Part shown: in pieces, positions 7,033 through 11,923 of the stretch
Layout of the letters: each line of letters opens with the position of its first letter
Numbering within the stretch: the stretch's first letter is position 1
Origin: Bordetella parapertussis
GTDB lineage: Bacteria > Pseudomonadota > Gammaproteobacteria > Burkholderiales > Burkholderiaceae_C
NCBI GenBank assembly: GCA_943328885.2
Contig: CALQBT020000035.1
Coordinates: 1 to 11,923 of the forward strand
Length of the DNA: 11,923 nt
Direction of reading: 5' to 3'
Notes under the pieces: model-generated
Told to the model about the DNA's origin: nothing
Databases searched by the model: none
What the model saw: the letters and a program-made list of their open reading frames with translations, nothing else
Made by a program: the position numbers and the translations under genes

Positions 7033-8472
7033 TCAGACCGGCGCCGGGCAGGCCGCTGAGTTGGCGACCGCGAGCGGGCGCAGGGCACCGACAAAGCTGG
7101 GGCTGTCGTCAGCGCCCAGCGTGTTGTTCGTATAAGTGCAACCGTAGGTCGGCGCGGCCACCGTCGCAGCGGTGACCACATCGTCGCCCCCCGGCTTGGC
7201 GCCGCCGCCCTCCCACTTGATCATGTCGTCGAACGCGGTGACCTGCTCAGCCACCGTGAAGTCACAGTGGCTGACGCCCCGAATCGCGCGCTGGACCAGC
7301 CAGCCGCTGTTGCCCTTGGCGGCAACCCGTTTCTGATAGGTCTGCTCCATGCTGAAAGGCACGAACAAATCGCCCAGCGTGTGGATGGACACCACCGGAA
7401 TCTTGAACTCACCGTTGATCTTCGGAATCCAGCGCAGGCCATCGGTGCGCAGCCGGTTGGCATCGGGGGCTGCGGTCAGCTTGATCACCGACGCGTTCAG
7501 CGCTGTCGACCCCGCCACATCGCCTGCGATGGTGTAGGTGTAGGCGTTGGTGTCAAGCACGTTCTTGTTGAGAATGCCTGTGACCGTACCGTCCGCACCG
7601 AAGGTGCCGTAAGCCGACGGAAAGCTGCCACCGAAAGCGATGCCCAGGTCGAACATCGGGCGGTCGCCGCCGGTGATGTTCTTGAGCACCGACAGGTAGT
7701 TGACCCCCTTGGCGGTGGGGACAGACGGGAAGGTCGTGAACAGCGTGCTGGTCACCAGCGCGTTGACGTCGGCCCATTTGTCGGTCGGGTAGTTGGGCAG
7801 ACCGGCCAAGGCCTGGGCAGTGACCTGCATCGCAGCGAACTGGTTGAACAGTTCGGTGTCGCCCAGCACGCCACACATCGGCACTGCGCCGTTGTACTTG
7901 ACCTTGTTGATCGCGGTAGCCTGAGCCTCGTCCTCGATGGCCGCTGCCGTGATATGGCCGCCCATCGAGATACCCGTGATGTAGACCTTGGTGGGCGCGG
8001 CCAGCGTGCGGCCATTCCTGGCGGCGATCTTGGTGAATTCCAGCGCCAGCGCATTGGTGTCTTCGACGCCAGCGCGAACGTCGTAGTAGTTCTTGCTATA
8101 GCTCGACGCGGCCCAGGCATAGCCGTTCTGGACCAGGTAGCGCCGGATCGCCGGGTCGCTGACCCCCAATGCCGCGCCGGTGCCGGCGTAGCCGTGGGCA
8201 TACATCACCAGCTTGCCGTTCCAAGTCGCCGGCACCTCGACGTGGTAGCCCGCGCCGCCCAGCACACCGGCCCAGCGGCTGGTGGTGGCCATGTTGGTGA
8301 CATCGCCAGCCGCAGCGGCCATCGCAGCGAAGGTGGTCGCAGTGGGGTCGGCGGTGAAGCTGCGTGAGTCCTGAACCCGAGTCTCCTCGGGGGCCGGCGC
8401 ATCGCTCCCACCGCAAGACGCGAGCCGTGCCGCAATGCCCAGAGCTGCCAGCTTGAAACTGAGTTTTTTCAT
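7033..8472 (-). CDS. Exported alpha/beta hydrolase, putative lipoprotein, 479 aa
   Basis: Secreted or membrane-anchored hydrolase of the alpha/beta fold, probably an esterase. Seen: basic MKK start, short hydrophobic stretch and lipobox LASC with Cys20, followed by GGSD. HGYAG (93-97) is a likely oxyanion loop. The nucleophile elbow GISMGG has Ser169, the acid candidate is Asp368 in HTLGDLFVPF, and the histidine candidate is His402 in GVSHCDF, in the usual order. Cys200, Cys403, Cys445 and Cys474 could form disulfides outside the cytoplasm. Oddity: Arg16 interrupts the hydrophobic core four residues before Cys20, which may weaken export or lipidation. The ATG at 8472-8470 follows GAGGTG (8477-8482) closely. 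It appears to be a single-gene unit, with a palindromic operator candidate just upstream and a strong terminator downstream. Depolymerase, feruloyl-esterase-like or simple esterase activities are all possible. Confidence 0.85.
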   Translation of the reverse strand: MKKLSFKLAALGIAARLASCGGSDAPAPEETRVQDSRSFTADPTATTFAAMAAAAGDVTNMATTSRWAGVLGGAGYHVEVPATWNGKLVMYAHGYAGTGAALGVSDPAIRRYLVQNGYAWAASSYSKNYYDVRAGVEDTNALALEFTKIAARNGRTLAAPTKVYITGISMGGHITAAAIEDEAQATAINKVKYNGAVPMCGVLGDTELFNQFAAMQVTAQALAGLPNYPTDKWADVNALVTSTLFTTFPSVPTAKGVNYLSVLKNITGGDRPMFDLGIAFGGSFPSAYGTFGADGTVTGILNKNVLDTNAYTYTIAGDVAGSTALNASVIKLTAAPDANRLRTDGLRWIPKINGEFKIPVVSIHTLGDLFVPFSMEQTYQKRVAAKGNSGWLVQRAIRGVSHCDFTVAEQVTAFDDMIKWEGGGAKPGGDDVVTAATVAAPTYGCTYTNNTLGADDSPSFVGALRPLAVANSAACPAPV

Positions 8473-8493
8473 GAAACACCTCGTTGGGTTGAT

Positions 8494-8513
8494 AAAAGTA
8501 CGATCGTGCTTTT
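8494..8513. promoter_or_regulatory. 20-bp near-perfect palindrome, candidate repressor operator
   Basis: AAAAG-T-ACGATCGT-G-CTTTT reads the same on both strands except at one symmetrical pair, so nine of ten base pairs are symmetric about 8503/8504. It ends 22 bp upstream of the start codon of the exported hydrolase, where a -10 region would be expected. A weak -35-like TTGTCT lies at 8524-8519. The size and the central CGATCG resemble operators of TetR/AcrR-type regulators. That is inference; no regulator gene is in the window. Confidence 0.55.
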
Positions 8514-8706
8514 TCTAAAGACAAATCTTAAGCCGCTGATCGGGCAGTCGCTCCAAGGGTAAACATCCATCAACCCAGCAATCATGCACATAAAGCTCGG
8601 AATCCGACCCGATGGCCGCATTGGCAAACCAGCCACCAAGGTTCAATTGGGTCGCCTCGCGCCCGGGCAGCAGGGGCTGGGCTTCAATCTGAAACCTGGC
8701 CCTGCA

Positions 8707-8818
8707 AGGCAGCAGCCACGAGCCGACAGCCATGACCGATCACGACGGGCACCAGCGGCCGGCCACGAGACAGCCATCCGATGATGGCCACCCCATGGCC
8801 ATGCGCCAGGCAGCAGCC
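8707..8818. repeat. Imperfect direct repeats in the spacer
   Basis: AGGCAGCAGCC occurs at 8707-8717 and again at 8808-8818. Between them, GCCACGAG..ACAGCCAT..CCGAT occurs at 8715-8740 and, with two small deletions, at 8762-8782. The copies may be a local duplication that has diverged. No known element is recognised. Confidence 0.4.
8784..8802 (-). other. Perfect 7-bp stem-loop downstream of the SDR gene
   Basis: ATGGCCA, a five-base loop, then TGGCCAT form a perfect hairpin beginning 20 bases after the SDR stop codon. There is no U-tract after it, so it is not a standard intrinsic terminator. It could stabilise the 3' end or aid termination. Confidence 0.4.
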
Positions 8819-8821
8819 GGG

Positions 8822-9583
8822 TTACAGCTGCACGCCCTTGGTCAGCGCGCCGTCGACCACCAGGTTGGTGCCGGTGATGAAACTGGCCGCCGGACTGGCC
8901 AGGAAGGCCGCGGCGTTGGCCATCTCCTGCGGCGTCCCCATGCGCCCGGTCGGGTTCATGCCCAGCGCCATCTTGAAGAACTCCGGGTTGCCCTGCTCGA
9001 TCTGGCTCCAGACGCCACCGGGGAAGTAGGTATTGCCCGGCGAGACCGAGTTAGCCCTGATGCCTTTGCCGGCGAGGTGGTAGGCCAGGCCCTGGGTGTA
9101 GTGCACGATCGCAGCCTTGAAAGCACCGTAAGGCCCGGAGGCGAAATCGATCTCGCGACCCGAAACACTGGAGATCGTGACGATCGCGGGCTTCGCGCTT
9201 TTCTCAAGATAAGGCATCGCGGCGTTGACCAGCCGCACCGTGCCCATCATGTCGACCTCGAAGCCGCGCCGCCAGGCGGCCTCGTCTGCCGCGATGGCCA
9301 GCGCGCTGACATTGGCCACCACGATGTCGAGGCCACCGAACTCAGCCGCTGCCGCATTCACCCACGCCGCCAGCGCCGGTCCGTCGGCCACATCGACCGC
9401 CAGACCGAAGGCCTTGACGCCTTGTGCAGCGAGTTCGGCCACGCTGGCCGCCACCTCGTCAGCGTTGCGGGCGCAGATCGCCACCTGCGCGCCTTCGGCC
9501 GCCAGCGTCTGCGCAATCGCGCGACCAATGCCCTTGGTGCCGCCTGTGACGACCGCCTTAAAACCCTTGAGTCCCAGATCCAT
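8822..9583 (-). CDS. Short-chain dehydrogenase/reductase (SDR), classical type, 253 aa
   Basis: NAD(P)-dependent oxidoreductase with a Rossmann fold that interconverts an alcohol and a ketone, or reduces a related carbonyl. Seen: TGGTKGIG (13-20) for the cofactor; the NNAG position replaced by ANVS (90-93); Ser139 in TISSVSG; Tyr152 and Lys156 in PYGAFK; SPG at 181-183. The fourth catalytic position, usually Asn in VNxxG, is Asp111 (FEVDMMG). The C-terminal GTNLVVDGALTKGVQL is typical of the family, and the length is normal. An earlier in-frame TTG at 9613 exists, but the ATG at 9583-9581 is preceded five bases away by AAGGAG and starts right at the conserved fold. The gene stands alone between the livF remnant and the 349-bp spacer. 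Cofactor preference and substrate are open; a link to the P450 and BVMO steps is inference. Confidence 0.93.
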   Translation of the reverse strand: MDLGLKGFKAVVTGGTKGIGRAIAQTLAAEGAQVAICARNADEVAASVAELAAQGVKAFGLAVDVADGPALAAWVNAAAAEFGGLDIVVANVSALAIAADEAAWRRGFEVDMMGTVRLVNAAMPYLEKSAKPAIVTISSVSGREIDFASGPYGAFKAAIVHYTQGLAYHLAGKGIRANSVSPGNTYFPGGVWSQIEQGNPEFFKMALGMNPTGRMGTPQEMANAAAFLASPAASFITGTNLVVDGALTKGVQL

Positions 9584-9588
9584 GACAT

Positions 9589-9594
9589 CTCCTT
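9589..9594 (-). promoter_or_regulatory. Ribosome-binding site AAGGAG that decides the SDR start
   Basis: AAGGAG lies five bases before the ATG at 9583 and inside the longer TTG-initiated frame. It therefore argues for the 253-residue product. Confidence 0.8.
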
Positions 9595-9601
9595 GGTTGA
9601 T

Positions 9602-9619
9602 CGCGCTGCTCAAAGCGCG
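9602..9619 (-). other. Small hairpin in the SDR leader
   Basis: CGCGCT-TTGAGC-AGCGCG can fold into a six-base-pair G/C-rich stem with a six-base loop, seven bases upstream of the AAGGAG ribosome-binding site. It may have no function, as short G/C hairpins are common in such DNA. Confidence 0.3.
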
Positions 9620-9710
9620 GTTGAATTCCTGCTCAAAATCCCACGGTCCATGGCCAGCCCGTCTTGTGCGTCAGATGGACGGCGCCAACAGTTTGCTGCA
9701 TTTTCAGCGC

Positions 9711-9934
9711 TCAGCCGTGCACCCCGGTGTACTGGCTCATGATCGCCAGATCGCCCAGGTGTTTACGTGGCATCTCTTCGCCGAGCTGACCGCGTTTGAT
9801 CACCAGCACGCGCTGCGACACCGCCGCTCTGAACTCGAGGTTCTGCTCGACCAGCACGATGGTCAGCCCCATGCGCTCACGCAGCGAGCCCAGGGTCTTT
9901 GGATGCGCTCGATCGGCCCGACCTCAAACGGTAA
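9711..9934 (-). pseudogene. livF: Decayed 3' remnant of a LivF-like branched-chain amino acid ABC transporter ATPase
   Basis: Read on the minus strand, 9899-9714 encodes a 62-residue stretch with the block GLTIVLVEQNLEF, then VLVIKRGQ and a natural-looking end YTGVHG before the stop at 9713-9711. LVEQN is a hallmark of LivF ATPases. Just upstream, PFEVGPIERIQ is readable in another frame and resembles the D-loop region DEPFEGLAPVIVERIQK, but bases are missing. One frameshift falls in a short A-run (plus-strand CTTTGG, 9897-9902). Full LivF proteins are about 235 residues; the Walker A, signature and Walker B parts are absent, and the amidase stop lies 12 bp further upstream. The gene is therefore truncated and frameshifted. 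It probably marks an old deletion or recombination joint between the amidase and a Liv transporter locus. Assignment to LivF rather than the related urea transporter UrtE is likely but not certain. Confidence 0.8.
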
Positions 9935-9946
9935 GCCCAATGGTGA

Positions 9947-11464
9947 TCAGATCTGCTTCCAGTCGCCGGCCTGCTCGAAGGCATAGGCCGCACGGTAAAT
10001 CGTCGCTTCGTCGTAGTGCTTGGCCACGAGCATCATGCCCACCGGCAGACCATCGACCAGGCCGCAGGGCACGGTGATCGCTGGATGGCCGGTGACATCG
10101 AACGGGCAGGTGTTGGGCAGCATCTCGAAGGCCCGCGCGACGACCTCCTCGACCGACGAGCCCGCCGGGGGCAGCGGCGTGGCGGTCAGCGGCAGCGTGG
10201 GCATCAGCAGCAGGTCGAACTCGGCAAGCTTGGCGTCGTAGGCGGCCGTCAGCTGGCGGCCCAGGTTCTGCGACTTGGCATAGAAGCGGCCGCGGTAATG
10301 CTGGATGAAGTACTCGCCGAGCACCATCGTCAGTTTGAGCGTTTCCGACAATTCATCGGCACGCTGCTTCCAGCCGGCATGGAAGTCGATCATGCTCGTG
10401 ACGTACAGCCCCTTCCAGTTGAAGCCGTGGCCGTTGTCCTTCATCATCTGCTGGGTCGCGCCCTCGGCGGCGATCGGCAGCCAGATGGCCGGTCCGATCA
10501 AGTGCATCGGAACCGATACTTCGGACACCTTGGCTCCCAAGGCGGTGAAGATGGCCGCGGCCTTGCGCACCTTGGCATCGACCGCCGGTAGCGACTGCGG
10601 CCAGCCGAAGCCTTCGGTGACGATGCCGATTTTCAGGCCCGCCACGCCTTGCTTCATCAGTTCGCTGTAAGGCTTGGCGGTCTGGCCGGCGTGCTGGCGT
10701 GGGTCCAGGCCGTCGGGGCCGGCCAGCACCTCGAGCATCAACGCGTTGTCGCTGACGTTGGCGGTCATCGGGCCGGTATGGTCTATCGTCAGCTCGATCG
10801 GCATCACGCCGGTATAGGGCACCAGACCGTGGGTCGCCTTCATGCCGACGATGCCGCAGTACGATGCGGGCATACGGATCGAGCCGCCCTGGTCGCCGCC
10901 GATCGCCAGGTCGACCTCACCAGCCGAGACCAGCGCCGCGCTGCCTGAAGACGAACCGCCTGCCGAGTAACCCATGCGGTAGGGGTTGTGCACCGGGCCG
11001 GGCGAACTGGTGTGCGAGCCGCCTGAGAAGCAGAAGTACTCGCAGGTCGACTTGCCCACCACGGTGGCACCGGCATCGAGCAAGCGCGTGACGACGGTGG
11101 CGTCGACATTGGGCACATAGCCTTCGAGCGTCGAGGCGCCGTTCATCATCGGCACGCCGGCCAGGCAGATGTTGTCCTTGAGCACCACGGTCTTGCCGGC
11201 GAGCTTGCCGCTGGCAGCGCCCTGGATGGTGGTCTTGACATACCAGGCGCCGTACTTGTTCTCATCGGCCGACGGGCGATAACCCGGCGTGCGTGGATAG
11301 CTCACCAAAGGCACATAGTCTGGCAACGCGTCGATCACGTCATAGGCGTCGAAATTGCCTTGCAGCAGCGTGTTGTAGACGCCGGCCTGCTCGGTCGAGA
11401 GGTGGATGCCCAGGCTGAGCGCAACATCCTGAAGCTGGTTGACGGTGGGGCGTTTGATGGCCAT
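9947..11464 (-). CDS. Amidase-signature amidase, nitrile-pathway (rhodococcal) type, 505 aa
   Basis: Cytoplasmic amidase converting carboxamides to acids and ammonia, the second step of nitrile hydratase pathways in known relatives. Seen: an extra N-terminal helical domain (about 1-85, with NKYGAWYV at 69-76) as in rhodococcal enantioselective amidases; Lys96 in VVLKDN; GVPMMNG (103-109); cis-Ser171 in AGGSSSGS; nucleophile Ser195 in [11 protein letters not shown]. From memory, these three positions are the same as reported for Rhodococcus amidase (Lys96, Ser171, Ser195). The C-terminal block [20 protein letters not shown] and [16 protein letters not shown] is also shared. The ATG at 11464-11462 follows TTGGAG by five bases. 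A sigma70-like promoter lies about 110 bp upstream. No nitrile hydratase gene is visible, so natural substrates may be other amides. It differs clearly from the 467-residue amidase in the window. Confidence 0.93.
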   Translation of the reverse strand: MAIKRPTVNQLQDVALSLGIHLSTEQAGVYNTLLQGNFDAYDVIDALPDYVPLVSYPRTPGYRPSADENKYGAWYVKTTIQGAASGKLAGKTVVLKDNICLAGVPMMNGASTLEGYVPNVDATVVTRLLDAGATVVGKSTCEYFCFSGGSHTSSPGPVHNPYRMGYSAGGSSSGSAALVSAGEVDLAIGGDQGGSIRMPASYCGIVGMKATHGLVPYTGVMPIELTIDHTGPMTANVSDNALMLEVLAGPDGLDPRQHAGQTAKPYSELMKQGVAGLKIGIVTEGFGWPQSLPAVDAKVRKAAAIFTALGAKVSEVSVPMHLIGPAIWLPIAAEGATQQMMKDNGHGFNWKGLYVTSMIDFHAGWKQRADELSETLKLTMVLGEYFIQHYRGRFYAKSQNLGRQLTAAYDAKLAEFDLLLMPTLPLTATPLPPAGSSVEEVVARAFEMLPNTCPFDVTGHPAITVPCGLVDGLPVGMMLVAKHYDEATIYRAAYAFEQAGDWKQI

Positions 11465-11580
11465 GGTGACTCCAAGTTGGGTTAGATCCTGCGTCAAAGA
11501 CCCGGCCGCGACCAGGCGATGCGCCCAAGCCGGGCCTCAGCCCATCACCCAGGGCAAGCATCCAGGCTCGACACCCGAGG

Positions 11581-11609
11581 ATTCTGGTGCATCGGATTTT
11601 TCCGGTCAA
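11581..11609 (-). promoter_or_regulatory. Candidate sigma70 promoter for the 505-aa amidase
   Basis: On the minus strand, TTGACC (11609-11604; five of six consensus bases) is followed after exactly 17 bases by CAGAAT (11586-11581; four of six). Transcription would start near 11574, leaving a leader of about 110 bases. This is the best promoter match I found in the window. The leader holds no clear riboswitch. Confidence 0.6.
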
Positions 11610-11617
11610 GCCATTTG

Positions 11618-11631
11618 TTTTCCCTGGAAAA
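11618..11631. promoter_or_regulatory. Inverted repeat upstream of the amidase promoter
   Basis: TTTTCC-CT-GGAAAA is a pair of perfect six-base half-sites separated by two bases. It lies nine bases upstream of the -35 box, centred near -50 of the predicted start, a position suited to an activator or repressor. No regulator gene is in the window. Confidence 0.45.
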
Positions 11632-11665
11632 TACTTCCCGCGCAATGCCGGACGTCGCTTCGAAA

Positions 11666-11923
11666 TCAGAGCCGGGCGATGACCTCAAAGGCGTTGGCTT
11701 CGGCCCGCGCCAGGTAAATCGGCATGTGGTTGACGCCGGCGCCGGCATACGCGGCGTCTCGGGCGCCGCGATAGGCCAGCGGCACCTGGCCCAGTCGCCC
11801 CCAGTCCTCGGGCTTGCGCAGCGCCTGGTCGAACAGCGCGGCAAGAAAATGCAGGCGCGGCTGCTGCGCAGCAGGTCTAGTGCTGCACCCCGGAGATATC
11901 GAAACATGAAAGCGCGCCTTCGA
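11666..11923 (-). CDS. Unidentified protein, C-terminal 85 residues (partial)
   Basis: The frame is open from the window edge to TGA at 11668-11666. The part after about residue 24 (HFLAALFDQALRKPEDWG, then VPLAYRGARDAAYAGAGVNH and MPIYLARAEANAFEVIARL) has strong G/C third-position preference, so it is probably real coding sequence. The first 18 or so codons have poorer usage (ATA, AGA, ACT, TCT), and no standard start codon occurs in this frame before the internal ATG. The gene therefore either extends beyond the edge or has been shifted in frame near 11880. I do not recognise the family. A short gene starting at the internal ATG near 11725 would have only 19 codons and is unlikely. Confidence 0.5.
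   Translation of the reverse strand, partial: SKARFHVSISPGCSTRPAAQQPRLHFLAALFDQALRKPEDWGRLGQVPLAYRGARDAAYAGAGVNHMPIYLARAEANAFEVIARL
11877..11923 (-). CDS. Possible C-terminal end of another gene in a second frame (partial)
   Basis: In a different minus-strand frame, EGALSCFDISGVQH ends at TAG 11879-11877, with better codon use (GAT ATC TCC GGG GTG CAG CAC) than the overlapping 85-residue frame shows here. This suggests that a gene ends here and the next frame takes over, or that a frameshift splits one gene. The fragment is too short to name. Confidence 0.35.
   Translation of the reverse strand, partial: EGALSCFDISGVQH

Larger units (their letters stand above)
8473..8821. other. 349-bp spacer between SDR and exported hydrolase
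   Basis: This stretch is visibly more A/T-rich near 8490-8540 than its neighbours. It holds an operator-like palindrome, a stem-loop close to the SDR stop and imperfect direct repeats (listed separately). A 72-codon open frame on the minus strand (8733-8515) has mixed third-position usage, no clear ribosome-binding site and no family I recognise. I do not call it a gene, though a degraded remnant is possible. Confidence 0.6.

Noticed and set aside
5974..7059. Plus-strand frame of 361 codons opposite the esterase
   Set aside because: Antisense shadow of the SxxK hydrolase, and it also runs through the terminator hairpin.
7267..8367. Plus-strand frame of 366 codons opposite the exported hydrolase
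   Set aside because: Antisense shadow with His/Arg/Val-rich composition and no recognisable domain.
8515..8733. 72-codon minus-strand frame in the spacer
   Set aside because: No ribosome-binding site, mixed codon use, no recognised family, and its end overlaps the candidate promoter of the hydrolase. A remnant is possible but unsupported.
9584..9613. TTG start giving a 263-residue SDR
   Set aside because: The AAGGAG site lies inside this extension and serves the ATG at 9583.
11545..11907. 120-codon minus-strand frame at the right edge
   Set aside because: Arg/Cys/Pro-rich translation and poor codon use. The overlapping frame ending at 11666 is the better coding candidate.

Overview
This window looks like chromosomal DNA from a high-GC proteobacterium, most likely a betaproteobacterium of the Burkholderiales/Comamonadaceae type. 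I infer this from the strong G/C preference at third codon positions, the many long antisense shadow frames, the protein families present, and a remnant of a branched-chain amino acid (Liv-type) transporter gene. I did no database search. Every gene I can support is on the minus strand, so transcription runs right to left. I see no tRNA, rRNA, CRISPR array, transposase or integrase.

Layout, in direction of transcription. (1) Right edge (11923-11666): the 3' end of one or two unidentified genes in two overlapping frames. (2) A leader of about 200 bp with a good sigma70-type promoter (11581-11609) and an inverted repeat just upstream of it. (3) An amidase-signature amidase resembling rhodococcal nitrile-pathway amidases (11464-9947). 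(4) A decayed, frameshifted 3' remnant of a livF-like ABC ATPase gene (about 9934-9711). (5) A short-chain dehydrogenase/reductase (9583-8822). (6) A 349-bp spacer with a hairpin, direct repeats and a 20-bp near-palindrome that is a likely operator. (7) An exported, probably lipid-anchored alpha/beta hydrolase (8472-7033), closed by a textbook intrinsic terminator with a UUCG tetraloop. (8) A tight six-gene run: family VIII (beta-lactamase-fold) esterase, second amidase, DUF1993 protein, formate/nitrite-type channel (FNT), cytochrome P450 and a class I Baeyer-Villiger monooxygenase (BVMO) cut by the left edge. FNT and P450 overlap by an ATGA.

Reading the genes together (inference): P450, SDR, BVMO and esterase form the classical order for breaking an unactivated or alicyclic carbon skeleton. 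The P450 hydroxylates, the SDR oxidises the alcohol to a ketone, the BVMO inserts oxygen to give an ester or lactone, and the hydrolases open it. The two amidases extend the range to amides. The FNT channel could move a small monocarboxylate such as formate or acetate released by the pathway; its translational coupling to the P450 is the least ordinary feature here. I found no convincing new mobile or defence system. The novelty lies in this gene combination, its candidate control sites, and the livF scar between the amidase and the SDR.
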